The translations under genes were made by a program, and so were the position numbers. This document shows, piece by piece, positions 24,824 to 37,209 of a stretch of 64,000 nt of DNA (the stretch's first letter is position 1; every line of letters begins with the position of its first letter). Source of the DNA: Gammaproteobacteria bacterium (GTDB lineage Bacteria > Pseudomonadota > Gammaproteobacteria > Steroidobacterales > Steroidobacteraceae); contig JAQGOG010000012.1 in the NCBI GenBank assembly GCA_028293765.1, positions 1 through 64,000 of the forward strand, read 5' to 3'. The notes beneath the pieces are model-generated. The model was not told the origin of the DNA and ran no database searches. It was given only the letters and a program-made list of their open reading frames with translations.

Positions 24824-27220
24824 ATGCTCTCTATTGAATCCCGTCTCGCGGCGGAGCTCGCCGTCAAGCCGCACCAGATTGCCGCCACCGTCGCCTTGCT
24901 CGATGCGGGCTCTACCGTTCCCTTCATTGCGCGCTATCGCAAGGAGGCCACCGATGGTCTCGATGATACACAGCTGCGCGCACTCGAAGAGCGTCTGGGC
25001 TATCTGCGCGAGCTCGAAGAACGCCGCGCGGCCATCCTCAGGAGCATCGAGGAGCAGGGCAAGCTCACACCCGAGCTCAAAGCGAGTGTCGAGGGCGCCG
25101 AGACGAAGCAGCGCCTGGAGGACTTGTACCTGCCGTACAAGCCGAAACGGCGCACGAAGGCCATGATCGCCCGCGAGGCTGGTCTAGACACCCTCGCCGC
25201 CGCGCTGCTGGCCGATGCGAGCCTCGATCCGGAAGCCGAGGCGGCAAAGTATCTGAAGCCGGCGTTTACGACGGAGAACGGCGAGAATCCCGGCGTGCCG
25301 GACACCAAGGCGGCACTGGACGGGGCGCGGCAGGTTCTGATGGAGCAGTTCGCCGAAGACGCCGAGCTGCTCGGCGCCCTGCGCGAGCAACTGCAGGCGA
25401 ATGGCCAGCTCGTCTCCAAGGTGGCTGCGGGCAAAGAAGAAGCCGGCGCGAAATTCCGGGACTATTTCGACTATCGTGAACCGATCAGCGCCATCCCCTC
25501 GCACCGAGGGCTCGCGTTATTCCGTGGCCGCAAGGAAGAGATCCTGCAACTGGCGCTGAAGCTGCCGGAGGAGCTCACCGAGCAGGCATTGCAGAATACG
25601 TCACCCTCGACCGCTCCCTTCAACTCCTGTGAGAGCCGGATCGCCAGCCGCTTCCAAATCGCCGCTCAGGGGCGTCCGGCGGATGCGTGGCTCCTGCAAA
25701 CGGCGCGCTGGACGTGGCAGGTCAAGCTGGGTTGGCAGCTGGAAGGGGAGTTGTTCTCGGCCTTGCGTGAACGGGCTGAAGAAGAGGCTATTCGCGTATT
25801 CGCACGCAATCTGCACGATCTGTTGCTGGCCGCTCCCGCCGGGCCGCGGGCCACCATGGGGCTCGATCCGGGCTTGCGCACGGGTGTGAAAGTTGCCGTC
25901 GTCGACCGCACCGGGAAGGTGCTCGAAACGGCGACGATTTTTCCTCACGTGCCGCGCAACGATTGGGACGGCTCGCTCCATGCCCTTGGCGAGATCGCCA
26001 AGAAGCACAGCGTCGATTTGATCAGCATCGGTAATGGAACCGCTTCACGGGAAACCGACAAGCTGGCTGGCGAGCTCATGAAGCGCCACCCCGAGCTGAA
26101 ACTCACGAGAATAGTGGTGTCGGAGGCCGGCGCTTCCGTGTATTCGGCTTCCGAGCTTGCCTCGAAGGAACTGCCTGGGCTCGACGTCACCTTGCGCGGT
26201 GCCGTCTCCATTGCCCGGCGCTTGCAGGATCCGCTGGCGGAGCTCGTGAAGATCGATCCCAAGTCGATCGGCGTCGGCCAATACCAACACGACGTCAGCC
26301 AGACGAAGCTCGCCCGCTCGCTCGACGCTGTGGTGGAAGACTGCGTGAACGCCGTGGGCGTGGATGTGAATACCGCATCCCCGGCGCTGCTCGCCCGGAT
26401 TTCAGGGTTGTCGGCGTCGCTTGCCGAGGCGGTCGTTCGGCACCGGGACGAGAACGGCGCATTCACGAGCCGTGAAGCGCTGAAAAAAGTACCGCGCCTC
26501 GGCGCCAAGACATTTGAGCAGGCGGCGGGCTTCCTGCGCATCTCGGGCGGCGAGAATTCTCTCGACAGTTCTTCCGTCCACCCGGAGGCCTATCCCGTCG
26601 TCGAGCGAATTCTCGCGGATCTAGGCCGCCCACTCACAGAGCTCAGCGCAGATTCCGGCGCCCTCAAGAGGGTGGACGCCAGGAAATATACGGACGAGCG
26701 CTTCGGTCTGCCGACTGTGCAGGACATCCTGCGCGAGCTCGAGAAGCCGGGACGCGATCCGCGCCCTGAATTCAAGACAGCGGCGTTTCAGGACGGGGTC
26801 GAAGACCTGAAAGACCTCACCTCCGGCATGCTGCTCGAAGGGGTGGTCACGAACGTGACCAACTTCGGAGTGTTCGTCGACATCGGCGTGCACCAGGATG
26901 GACTCGTGCACATTTCGATGATGTCGCACAAGTTCATCAAGGACCCGCGCGAGCTCGTCAAGGCGGGCGACGTGGTGAAGGTCAAGGTGTTGGAAGTCGA
27001 CCTGCAGCGCAAGCGCATAGCGCTCACGATGAAGCTCGACGAAGCTCCCGCGCGCGGCCGACCACCCGAGTCGCAGCCGCGATCCGGTCAGCCGCCCCGC
27101 GACCAACATCGCGACCGGGGAGGGCGGGACCGGGACCGACAGCCGGCCAAGCCGCGCGAGCGCGAGCCGCAGTCCAATGGCGTGATGGCTGAGGCCCTGG
27201 TACGGGCTCTGAAGCGTTAA
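24824..27220 (+). CDS. tex: Tex-family transcription accessory protein (S1 RNA-binding)
   Basis: The protein has 798 residues. It begins with the Tex N-terminal helical domain ([24 protein letters not shown], here [20 protein letters not shown]), then the YqgF/RNase H-like domain ([17 protein letters not shown]), helix-hairpin-helix motifs ([40 protein letters not shown]) and a C-terminal S1 domain ([20 protein letters not shown]). An Arg/Asp/Pro-rich tail follows. Tex is a cytoplasmic nucleic-acid-binding protein related to eukaryotic Spt6 and affects transcription and stress survival. It is monocistronic here. Confidence 0.96.
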   Translation: MLSIESRLAAELAVKPHQIAATVALLDAGSTVPFIARYRKEATDGLDDTQLRALEERLGYLRELEERRAAILRSIEEQGKLTPELKASVEGAETKQRLEDLYLPYKPKRRTKAMIAREAGLDTLAAALLADASLDPEAEAAKYLKPAFTTENGENPGVPDTKAALDGARQVLMEQFAEDAELLGALREQLQANGQLVSKVAAGKEEAGAKFRDYFDYREPISAIPSHRGLALFRGRKEEILQLALKLPEELTEQALQNTSPSTAPFNSCESRIASRFQIAAQGRPADAWLLQTARWTWQVKLGWQLEGELFSALRERAEEEAIRVFARNLHDLLLAAPAGPRATMGLDPGLRTGVKVAVVDRTGKVLETATIFPHVPRNDWDGSLHALGEIAKKHSVDLISIGNGTASRETDKLAGELMKRHPELKLTRIVVSEAGASVYSASELASKELPGLDVTLRGAVSIARRLQDPLAELVKIDPKSIGVGQYQHDVSQTKLARSLDAVVEDCVNAVGVDVNTASPALLARISGLSASLAEAVVRHRDENGAFTSREALKKVPRLGAKTFEQAAGFLRISGGENSLDSSSVHPEAYPVVERILADLGRPLTELSADSGALKRVDARKYTDERFGLPTVQDILRELEKPGRDPRPEFKTAAFQDGVEDLKDLTSGMLLEGVVTNVTNFGVFVDIGVHQDGLVHISMMSHKFIKDPRELVKAGDVVKVKVLEVDLQRKRIALTMKLDEAPARGRPPESQPRSGQPPRDQHRDRGGRDRDRQPAKPREREPQSNGVMAEALVRALKR

Positions 27221-27341
27221 CCGGGAGCGGCCGCAGTGGGACGCCATTCGTGCCCCGGGCGCGGGCGGCGAGGCGTAAGGCAGACCGGCGATTTCCGTTT
27301 GTGGCGTTAGCGCCCGCTCAGTTGGCTTGCCGCGCGCCGTC

Positions 27342-27767
27342 CTAGATCCGCAGCGTCACGAACCAAGCGCCGGCCGCGATCATCGCGATGCCAAGCCAGT
27401 TGATCGCTGAGAGCTTCTCGCCGAGGAAAGCGACGCCAAAGATCGCTACGAGCACGACACTCAGTTTGTCGATAGGCGCGACGCGCGACGCGTCCCCGAC
27501 GTGCAGGGCGCGGAAGTAACACCACCACGACGCACCGGTGGCGAGCCCGGATAAAACCAAAAACGCATAAGTCCGCGATGAAGCCTCAAACAGCGCCCGG
27601 TACTGCCCGGTTGCGGCAACGATAGCGCCGAGCATGACCAGAATGACGATGGTGCGAACGAAGGTCGCCACGTCGGGATTGACATGTGCGACGCCGATTT
27701 TAGCGAAAATCGCCGTCAGGGCCGCGAAGCCCGCCGACATCAGAGCCCACACTTGCCAGGAGGACAT
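27342..27767 (-). CDS. EamA-type half-size drug/metabolite transporter
   Basis: The protein has 141 residues with four or five membrane helices and a single EamA unit: MSSWQVWALMSAGFAALTAI, SGLATGASWWCYFRAL, VAPIDKLSVVLVAIFGVAFL and GEKLSAINWLGIAMIAAGA. This size suits a protein that works as a dimer, unlike the ten-helix DMT carriers. The substrate is unknown. AGGAAGG precedes ATG 27767. It is divergent from the efflux operon. Confidence 0.85.
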   Translation of the reverse strand: MSSWQVWALMSAGFAALTAIFAKIGVAHVNPDVATFVRTIVILVMLGAIVAATGQYRALFEASSRTYAFLVLSGLATGASWWCYFRALHVGDASRVAPIDKLSVVLVAIFGVAFLGEKLSAINWLGIAMIAAGAWFVTLRI

Positions 27768-27971
27768 GGCAGAACCTTCCTATTACGTAACCGGACCCAA
27801 AAAAGGGGCAGGGCGTTACATATAGCAACGCCACGACGACAAAGCCATCGGCGCTCTCTCGAGGCGCTCGCGCCACAAAAAGAAAGGTCCTCGAAAGCTT
27901 CGCGAAAGCGTGCGGAAACCCTGCCTCTCTAGAATACCGGTTTGCCGTTGAAGGCCAGCGGGCGATGGTCC

Positions 27972-29177
27972 ATGGAAAAGTCTGACAACTCTTTGACGCG
28001 GCGGGCGTTGCCGGCGGGTAAGCAAATCCGGGTCGTACTGGTGGTGGTACTGATCGCGGCCGCCGCGCTCGCGATCGGGTGGGGCGCCTTGCGAGCCCGC
28101 GCTGGCGAACCCGTTGAGCAGCAAGAAGCGGCTGCCTCGAACGAGTTGCGCTTGAGCGTCACCCAACTCGCGACTCTCAAGATCGACCCGGTGACGATCC
28201 GCGCCTTCCGCACGGAGGACGTGACGGATGGGCGGATCGCATTGAATGGGGATACGACGACGCAGGTGTTCTCGCCATACTCTGGCCGTGTGGTCCGCGT
28301 CGTGGCCGGCCCCGGAGAGTACGTCAAACAAGGGGCGCCGCTGCTGCGAATCGAGGCGACGGAATTCGTGCAGGCGCAAAGCGATCTGCTCAACACCGCG
28401 GCGACTGTGAAGCTCGCGCGCATCAACGAACAGCGCAAACACGCGGCCTACGATGGCAACGGCGGGTCGCAGCAGGATTGGCAGCAGGCGCAGGTGGACC
28501 TGGCCGCTGCGGAAACCGCGTTCGCCTCCGCCCGCAACCGGCTCCGTATCCTCGGCAAGACCGACCGGGAAATTGCGGCGATCGAGGGCGCGCAGAAAGC
28601 CGAAGTCGCAACGTATGTGGCAGCTCCCATCGCCGGAGTCGTCACCGACCGTCAGGTTGGACCGGGACAGTACCTTCAGGCGGGTAGCTCGACGCCTGTT
28701 TTCACCATCGGCGACCTGTCGACGGTATGGCTGGTCGCCGAAGTCCATGAAACGGATGCGCCGTTTATCGAGCGTGGTCAGACCGTCGAAGTGCGGGTAC
28801 TCGCCCTTCCCGGGAAGGTGTTCAAGGCGAGGCTGACGGCGGTCGGTGCCGAAGTCGACTCCGTCACTCATCGCCTGCCTGTGCGTGCGACCCTCGCCAA
28901 TCCGGACGGCAAGCTGAAGCCGCAGATGTTTGCCAGTTTCAGCATCGTCACCAGCGACGAGTCGCAGGCACCCGCCATTGCCGACGAAGCGGTCGTCCGC
29001 GAGGGGGATCAGGCCCGCGTCTGGGTGGTCGGCCAGAACAACACGCTCACATTGCGCCCGATCCACACCGGCCGGACCAACGGCGGCATGGTCGAAGTGC
29101 TCGATGGCCTGAAGGCCGGCGAACGGGTGGTGACCCGCGGCAGCCTGTTCATCGACCGCGCAGCGCGGCCGGGATGA
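27972..29177 (+). CDS. RND efflux periplasmic adaptor (CzcB/CusB type)
   Basis: The protein has 401 residues. An N-terminal membrane anchor (IRVVLVVVLIAAAALAIGWG) is followed by a split biotinyl-lipoyl domain (FSPYSGRVVRVVAGPGEYVK and YVAAPIAGVVTDRQVGPGQY), an alpha hairpin between them, a beta barrel (STVWLVAEVHETDA) and a membrane-proximal domain. It links the inner-membrane pump with the outer-membrane channel. ATG 27972 is preferred over TTG 27942. No His/Met-rich metal tail is seen. It is first in a three-gene operon. Confidence 0.92.
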   Translation: MEKSDNSLTRRALPAGKQIRVVLVVVLIAAAALAIGWGALRARAGEPVEQQEAAASNELRLSVTQLATLKIDPVTIRAFRTEDVTDGRIALNGDTTTQVFSPYSGRVVRVVAGPGEYVKQGAPLLRIEATEFVQAQSDLLNTAATVKLARINEQRKHAAYDGNGGSQQDWQQAQVDLAAAETAFASARNRLRILGKTDREIAAIEGAQKAEVATYVAAPIAGVVTDRQVGPGQYLQAGSSTPVFTIGDLSTVWLVAEVHETDAPFIERGQTVEVRVLALPGKVFKARLTAVGAEVDSVTHRLPVRATLANPDGKLKPQMFASFSIVTSDESQAPAIADEAVVREGDQARVWVVGQNNTLTLRPIHTGRTNGGMVEVLDGLKAGERVVTRGSLFIDRAARPG

Positions 29178-29243
29178 AAACCGTGAATCGTGATCGCGCT
29201 GGCAGCAAGCGCTGCACGTCATTACTGGGCTGACCGTCCCACC

Positions 29244-32200
29244 ATGAATTCGGTCATCGCGTTCGCGCTCAAACAGCGCGCCTTCCTTGCCATTTTGCTG
29301 CCGTTGGTGCTCATCGGCGGCGTTGTGGGTTTCACGCAACTCAACATAGAGGCGTACCCCGATCCTGTCCCACCGCTCGTCGACATCGTCACACAAAGCG
29401 CCGGCCAGTCCGCCGAGGAGATCGAGCGTTACATCACGATCCCGATCGAAGTTCAGATGGCGGGCATTCCGCACGTAACGACCGTGCGAACCATTTCCCT
29501 GTTTGGGCTATCCGATGTCAAGGTGCAATTCACGTACGACTTCACGTACCAGCAGGCGGAGCAATGGGTCATCAACCGACTCTCACAGCTGCCTGCATTG
29601 CCAAACGGTGCAGCGCCACAGATCTCCTCAACCAGTCCCATCGGTGAAATTTACCGTTATCGGCTGGCCGGGCCGAAGGGTTATTCGGTGACGGACCTCA
29701 AGACGCTCGAAAACTGGGTGCTCGAGCGCCGTTTCAAGGCGGTCCCCGGTGTCATCGACGTGACCGGTTGGGGCGGCAAGACCAAAACGTACGACGTCAG
29801 CGTCGACCAGCATCGTCTCCAGCAGTATGGCCTGTCGTTGTCGCAGGTCCTGCAGGCACTCAATAACAGCAACGTGAACGTCGGCGGCCAGACCGTGAAT
29901 ATCGGGCCGCAGGCGGCCGTAGTGCGCGGTGTCGGCCTCATCCACTCGGTCGATGACATCCGCAAAACGATGGTCGCCTCCATTCGTGGCATGCCGGTCC
30001 TGATAGGCGACATCGCTACCGTGCAGACAGGAAACCAGCCGCGCTTGGGGATAGCAGGGCAGGACAGGGATGCCGATGACGTCGTCGAAGGCATCGTTCT
30101 CATGCGTCGTGGCGAGCAGAGCATGCCCACAATCGAGCGCGTCAAGGCCGAGGTCGCGAACATCAACAGCTCCGGCATCCTGCCTCCCGGGGTGCGGATC
30201 GAGCGGATCTACGACCGATCCGACCTCATCCGGGTGACGACCGGCACGGTGCTGCACAACGTGCTCGCCGGCATCCTTCTCATATTTCTCCTGCAATGGG
30301 CTTTTCTCGGCAATCTGCGCAGCGCGCTGATCGTGGCATGCACCATCCCGTTTGCGCTGACGTTTGCGATCGTGCTGATGCTATTGACGGGCGAATCGGC
30401 GAACCTGCTGTCTGTCGGGGCGATCGATTTCGGACTGATCGTGGATGCCTCGGTGATCATGGTAGAGAACATCTACCGACACCTGAGCGAGAGCACCGAA
30501 GCGCGCCGCACGGGCTCGACGCTCATGCATGTAGTGCGCGGCACCAGCACGTTCCGCGGAAAGTTCGCGGTCATCGCGAATGCGGCCACGGAAGTCAATC
30601 AGGCGATCCTCTTCGCAGCCGCCATCATCATCGCCGGCTTCGTGCCGCTCTTCACGCTGAGCGGTATTGAAGGTCACATCTTCGGGCCCATGGCCAAGAC
30701 GTACGGTTACGCGATAGCCGGCGGCCTCATCGCGACATTCACCCTCTCACCGGCTCTGAGCGCGCTGCTCCTGCCGGACAGCGTTGCGGAGACCGAGACG
30801 GCGGTCGTGCGAGTCCTGCGACGCGTTTACGAGCCTGTCGTGGAATTCTCTCTGGCCAACAGGCTGATCACCCTGAGCGGCCTCGGCGTGCTCATTGTCT
30901 TCGCGTTCGTCGCCTCGCACAGTCTGGGGCTGGAATTCTTGCCCAAACTGGAAGAAGGCAACTTCTGGATCCGCGCCACGTTGCCGGAGTCGATCTCTCT
31001 GGAGGAGGGTAACGGCTACGTGAACGGCATGCGCCGTCTCATCAAGAGCTTTCCCGAGGTCGAGACCGTGATCTCGCAGCACGGCCGTCCCGACGACGGG
31101 ACGGACGTTACGGGTTTCTTCAATGCGGAGTTCTTCGTCCCCCTCAAGTCGTTCGACACCTGGCCGAAAGGAGTCGACAAGGACAAACTCACGGCGCAAC
31201 TCACGGCCTCACTGGAAGAAAAATACCCCGGGGTGGAGTTCAACTTCTCCCAGTACATCCAGGACAACGTGGAAGAGGCCGCTTCCGGCGTGAAGGGCGA
31301 GAATTCCGTCAAACTGTTCGGGAACGATCTCGAGGTTCTGGAGAGTACGGCACAGAGAATCCGTGCTGTGCTCCAGACCGTACCCGGAGTAACCGATCTC
31401 GCCGTGTTCAATCCGCTGGGGCAACCGACGATTCGGATAGAAATTGATCGGACGCGGGCCGCACGACTAGGAATCGCACCGGGGGACATCAACGCGACGG
31501 TTCAGGCGGCGATTGGAGGCCAGGCGGGCGGCGATCTTTATGAGAGCGGTAGCGACCGCCACTTTCCAATGATCGTACGCCTCGACCGTCAGTATCGCGC
31601 AGACCCGGACGCCATCCGTCACATTTCGATCGCCGCGCCCGATCAGTCGGGTAACGGGGCGACGGTGCAGGTGCTGCTCGGCGACGTTGCGACGGTGCAA
31701 TTGATCTCCGGGCCGTCGTTCATCTATCGCGAGCACCAGGAACGCTACGTGCCCATCAAATTCAGCGTTCGCGGCCGCGATCTCGGGAGCGCGGTTCTCG
31801 AAGCCGAACGCAAGGTCGCAGAGCAAGTCAAGCTGCCCGGCGGCTACCGGTTGGAATGGGTGGGCGAATTCGGCAATCTGCAGGATGCGCTCCACCGGCT
31901 CGCGCTCGCTGTCCCACTCAGCATTGCGCTGATCTGCGTCCTGCTGTTCGTCAATTTTGGCTCGATCGTCGACGTGCTGCTGGCCGCCAGCGTCATTCCG
32001 ATGGCGCTCATCGGCGGCATTTTCGCACTGGCGCTCACCGGAACACCGTTCAGCGTCTCCGCGGCGATCGGGTTCGTGGCCTTGTTCGGAATCGCCACCA
32101 TGGACGGCATCATCGTCCTGTCCTATTACAACCTGCACATCGAGCAGGGGCTCGATCGCGTAACGGCGATCCTGCATACGTGTCGCGTACAGATGCGCCC

Positions 32201-32420
32201 GGTGTTGATGACTTGTGTCGTCGCGTGCGTGGGCCTCGTGCCGGCGGCGCTGTCGACCGGCATCGGTTCGCAAGTACAACGGCCGCTTGCGTTGGTGGTC
32301 GTCGGCGGAATGCTCCTCACACCCATACTGGTGTTGCTCGTTCTCCCACTGCTGATCCTGATGTTCTCCCGCCGGACCCCGTTCCCGGAGAGACCGTCGG
32401 CGGAGGAGGCGGCCGTATGA
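29244..32420 (+). CDS. RND efflux inner-membrane pump (CzcA/CusA-like)
   Basis: The protein has 1058 residues, the usual HME-RND length, started at ATG 29244 (MNSVIAFALKQRAFL). Twelve helices and two large periplasmic loops are arranged as in RND pumps. The TM4 motif GAIDFGLIVDASVIMVEN matches the heavy-metal-efflux signature DFGxxxDGAVxxVEN except that Ala replaces the Gly. It would drive proton-coupled export of a metal cation or another substrate from periplasm or cytoplasm. The sequence alone does not fix the ion, and an organic substrate is possible. Its stop overlaps the next start by 4 bases. Confidence 0.92.
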   Translation: MNSVIAFALKQRAFLAILLPLVLIGGVVGFTQLNIEAYPDPVPPLVDIVTQSAGQSAEEIERYITIPIEVQMAGIPHVTTVRTISLFGLSDVKVQFTYDFTYQQAEQWVINRLSQLPALPNGAAPQISSTSPIGEIYRYRLAGPKGYSVTDLKTLENWVLERRFKAVPGVIDVTGWGGKTKTYDVSVDQHRLQQYGLSLSQVLQALNNSNVNVGGQTVNIGPQAAVVRGVGLIHSVDDIRKTMVASIRGMPVLIGDIATVQTGNQPRLGIAGQDRDADDVVEGIVLMRRGEQSMPTIERVKAEVANINSSGILPPGVRIERIYDRSDLIRVTTGTVLHNVLAGILLIFLLQWAFLGNLRSALIVACTIPFALTFAIVLMLLTGESANLLSVGAIDFGLIVDASVIMVENIYRHLSESTEARRTGSTLMHVVRGTSTFRGKFAVIANAATEVNQAILFAAAIIIAGFVPLFTLSGIEGHIFGPMAKTYGYAIAGGLIATFTLSPALSALLLPDSVAETETAVVRVLRRVYEPVVEFSLANRLITLSGLGVLIVFAFVASHSLGLEFLPKLEEGNFWIRATLPESISLEEGNGYVNGMRRLIKSFPEVETVISQHGRPDDGTDVTGFFNAEFFVPLKSFDTWPKGVDKDKLTAQLTASLEEKYPGVEFNFSQYIQDNVEEAASGVKGENSVKLFGNDLEVLESTAQRIRAVLQTVPGVTDLAVFNPLGQPTIRIEIDRTRAARLGIAPGDINATVQAAIGGQAGGDLYESGSDRHFPMIVRLDRQYRADPDAIRHISIAAPDQSGNGATVQVLLGDVATVQLISGPSFIYREHQERYVPIKFSVRGRDLGSAVLEAERKVAEQVKLPGGYRLEWVGEFGNLQDALHRLALAVPLSIALICVLLFVNFGSIVDVLLAASVIPMALIGGIFALALTGTPFSVSAAIGFVALFGIATMDGIIVLSYYNLHIEQGLDRVTAILHTCRVQMRPVLMTCVVACVGLVPAALSTGIGSQVQRPLALVVVGGMLLTPILVLLVLPLLILMFSRRTPFPERPSAEEAAV

Positions 32421-33901
32421 AGAGGGCGTTGTCTGCCGCTGCCGCGGCGCTGCTGTGCAGTTGCGCGGTCGGCCCGAATTTCAAAACACCAGAGGCGCCG
32501 AAGGTGACGGGCTACCTTCCGGAGGGATCGCAAACTCCCGTTGCGGCGGGCGCGGTCAAATCCACTGCGGGCGAAGCGGGGAGCGAAGCCGAAGCGCAAC
32601 GCTATGTCACAGGAATGGATATTCCCGGGCACTGGTGGGCGCTGTTTCATTCGCAGGCGCTCGATGCGCTGGTGCAACAGGCACTGAAGAGCAATCCGAC
32701 ACTGCAGGGCGCGCAAGCGGCCCTGCGCCAGGCGAATGAGGAGGTGGCCGCGCAGCGGGGGACCTACTTGCCTGCCGTGCAGGCGAATTACGCTTTCAGT
32801 CGGCAGAAGGACGCGACCGGCACGCTGGCGCCCACATTGAATTCGGGTGTGCCGGTCTACAACCTGCACACCGCGCAGGTGAGCGTCTCCTATCTGTTCG
32901 ACATTTTCGGAGTCAACCGGCGCCAGGTCGAGTCGCTTCAGGCGCTCGCCGATTCGCAACGCTACCAGCTCGAAGCCGCCTATCTCACGCTGACTTCCAA
33001 CCTGGTCGCGGCGGCTATCGAGGAAGCGTCGCTACGCGCTCAGCTCGCAGCGACGCTCGAAATCGCTCGCAGCGAACGCGAGGCGGCGCAGATTCTGCGG
33101 CATCAGTACGAGCTGGGGTCCATCGCGTTGACCGACGTGATGGCACAGGACGCCGCGCTGGCTGCCCTGGAAGCGACCCTGCCGCCGCTCGAAAAGCAAT
33201 TGGCCCAACAGCGCCATTTGCTTACCGCGCTCGCGGGCCGTTTTCCGAGCGACGAGCCGGCGCAGAAGTTCGAACTGTCCGACCTTACGCTGCCGCAGGA
33301 GATTCCGGTCAGCGTGCCAGCGGCACTCGTCCGGCAACGACCCGACGTTCTCGCGGCGGAAACGCAACTGCATTCCGCAAGCGCCGAGCTAGGCGTGGCG
33401 ACCGCGAATCTCCTGCCGCAGATCACGTTGACTGCCGCGTTAGGCGGCACGTCCACCGTGTTCAATCAGCTGTTTGCGACAGGCAATACATTCTGGAGCG
33501 CGGGCGCCAGCCTGACACAGACCCTGTTTTCGGGCGGTACTCTGATCCATCGCCGACGCGCGGCAGCGGCCGCTCTCGATCAGGCCGGGGCGCAATATCG
33601 CAGCGTCGTGCTCGCTGCCTTCCAGAACGTCGCCGACACCCTGACAGCGCTGCAGCTCGATGCCGAAGCGGTCGGCGCCAGTACCCGCGCCCAGCAGGCC
33701 GCAGCCGACAGCCTCGAGGCTACCCGGCGCAACGTCGAGGTGGGCTCGATGAGCTATCTGGCTCTGCTCAATGCACAGCAGACCTACAGCCAGGCGGTCT
33801 TGGCCCTCGCGCAGGCTCGCGCCAATCGCTATTCCGATACCGCTGCGCTCTACGAAGCGCTCGGCGGTGGGTGGTGGAATCGCAATGACGCGCAGCATTG
33901 A
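32417..33901 (+). CDS. Outer-membrane efflux channel, NodT/TolC family lipoprotein
   Basis: The protein has 494 residues. MKRALSAAAAALLCSCAVGP gives a lipobox (LCSC), and CAVGPNFKTPEAP is the standard NodT N-terminus. Two outer-membrane efflux domains are seen: LKSNPTLQGAQAALRQANEE and RQRPDVLAAETQLHSASAEL, with LFSGG before the second coiled coil. It is the exit duct for the adaptor and pump encoded upstream. ATG 32417 overlaps the pump stop. Confidence 0.93.
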   Translation: MKRALSAAAAALLCSCAVGPNFKTPEAPKVTGYLPEGSQTPVAAGAVKSTAGEAGSEAEAQRYVTGMDIPGHWWALFHSQALDALVQQALKSNPTLQGAQAALRQANEEVAAQRGTYLPAVQANYAFSRQKDATGTLAPTLNSGVPVYNLHTAQVSVSYLFDIFGVNRRQVESLQALADSQRYQLEAAYLTLTSNLVAAAIEEASLRAQLAATLEIARSEREAAQILRHQYELGSIALTDVMAQDAALAALEATLPPLEKQLAQQRHLLTALAGRFPSDEPAQKFELSDLTLPQEIPVSVPAALVRQRPDVLAAETQLHSASAELGVATANLLPQITLTAALGGTSTVFNQLFATGNTFWSAGASLTQTLFSGGTLIHRRRAAAAALDQAGAQYRSVVLAAFQNVADTLTALQLDAEAVGASTRAQQAAADSLEATRRNVEVGSMSYLALLNAQQTYSQAVLALAQARANRYSDTAALYEALGGGWWNRNDAQH

Positions 33902-33928
33902 CCATTGGGCCCAGTCGTACTACTTTGC

Positions 33929-35944
<2,016 letters not shown>

Positions 35945-35947
35945 ACC

Positions 35948-37042
35948 ATGCTCGTTACCGTCAGCGGTGCCGGCGTCGCGGGCCTTGCCTGCGCCGTCGA
36001 GCTCGCCGAGCGCGGCGCGACGGTCGAGGTGGTCGACCGCGGGGAGAAGCTCGGCTCGTCGTGCTGCTCGTGGTACGCCGGCGGCATGTTGGCTCCGTGG
36101 TGTGAGCTGGAGAGTGCTGAGCCTCTCGTTGCCCGGCTGGGCAGCGAAAGCCTTGCGTGGTGGCAGGAGAGGTTCCAAGGCATGGGCGGCGGCAGTGGCA
36201 CCTCGATGAACGGCAGTCTCGTGGTGGCACATGGTCGCGACGCCGGGGAACTGGCGCAATTTGGCCGCCGCACCGAGCGGTTCGAATGGCTCGACGGCGA
36301 GGGCATTGCCGCGCTGGAGCCCGATCTGGGCGGGCGTTTCGGCAAGGCGCTGTTCTTCAGGGAGGAAGGGCACCTCGATCCACGAGCGGCGCTTGCGGCT
36401 CTCGCGAGCCGACTTGCCGAGCTGGGAGTTCCAATCCGCTTTGGCGTCGCTGGCTCGGCTGCGCAGCCGACGCAGCGCAACGAGTCGGTTGCGGGCGAGT
36501 CGGGTCAACGGTCACCCTTCGCGGAGCGAAACTCTGAGGCCCGGTGTGTGATCGATTGCACCGGTCTTGCGGCTCGCGGAGTGCTCAAAGACCTCCGCGG
36601 CGTCAAAGGCGAGATGCTGTTGGTTCGTCTGCGGGACATTTCATTGTCGCGCCCGGTTCGCGTATTACATCCGCGTATTCCGCTCTACATCGTGCCACGC
36701 GCCGACGGGCTCTTCATGGTCGGTGCGACGATGATCGAAAGTGATCAACCAACACGGATCACCGCTCGCTCGATGCTCGAGTTGCTGAGCGCGGCCTATG
36801 CGCTGCATCCGGCGTTTGGCGAGGCCGAGATCGTCGAGATCGGGACGGGAGTGCGGCCGGCGTTTCCAGACAATCTGCCTCGGATAGGCTGGCACGGCGG
36901 TGCTCTCTACGTGAACGGCCTGTTCCGGCACGGATTTCTGCTGGCGCCCGCACTGGCGCGCATGGCCGCACAGATCGTTCTGGAGGACCGCTATTTCCCG
37001 GAGGTGCAGGGTGAAAATCCTCGTGAACGGCGCCTGGCGTGA
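35948..37042 (+). CDS. thiO: Glycine oxidase ThiO (FAD-dependent)
   Basis: The protein has 364 residues. It has the FAD dinucleotide loop VSGAGVAGLACAVELAERGA at the N-terminus and a DAAD-type oxidase fold with GEMLLVR, FMVGATMIESD and RPAFPDNLPRIG near the C-terminus. ThiO oxidises glycine to the imine used by ThiG. It follows thiC by 3 bases, and its last 32 bases overlap the start of thiS. Confidence 0.94.
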   Translation: MLVTVSGAGVAGLACAVELAERGATVEVVDRGEKLGSSCCSWYAGGMLAPWCELESAEPLVARLGSESLAWWQERFQGMGGGSGTSMNGSLVVAHGRDAGELAQFGRRTERFEWLDGEGIAALEPDLGGRFGKALFFREEGHLDPRAALAALASRLAELGVPIRFGVAGSAAQPTQRNESVAGESGQRSPFAERNSEARCVIDCTGLAARGVLKDLRGVKGEMLLVRLRDISLSRPVRVLHPRIPLYIVPRADGLFMVGATMIESDQPTRITARSMLELLSAAYALHPAFGEAEIVEIGTGVRPAFPDNLPRIGWHGGALYVNGLFRHGFLLAPALARMAAQIVLEDRYFPEVQGENPRERRLA

Positions 37043-37208
37043 CACGGGCGCCACCGATCTGGCGGCGGCCTTGAAGGAGCTGGGCTACGCTGACTCCGTG
37101 GTCGCAACGGCTGTGAACGGCGAGTTCGTGCCAGCGGGCTCGCGTCCGTCCGCCCGCCTCGCCGACGGCGACCGTTTGGAAATACTCGCTCCGATGCAGG
37201 GAGGGTAG
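37011..37208 (+). CDS. thiS: Sulphur carrier protein ThiS
   Basis: The protein has 65 residues with a ubiquitin-like beta-grasp fold, ending in the essential Gly-Gly (LAPMQGG). ThiF adenylates this C-terminus before it becomes a thiocarboxylate and donates sulphur to ThiG. The start is GTG 37011, after GGAGG, inside the end of thiO. The stop is next to the start of thiG. Confidence 0.95.
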   Translation: MKILVNGAWRDTGATDLAAALKELGYADSVVATAVNGEFVPAGSRPSARLADGDRLEILAPMQGG

Positions 37209-37209
37209 A

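Noticed and set aside
27783-27790. Palindrome ttacgtaa between the DMT and efflux genes as an operator
   Set aside because: Eight bases are too short and occur by chance; no second copy or regulator gene is nearby.
27816-29474. 552-residue minus-strand frame across the efflux adaptor and the pump start
   Set aside because: It is antisense to the adaptor and to the start of the RND pump, with no recognisable protein features.
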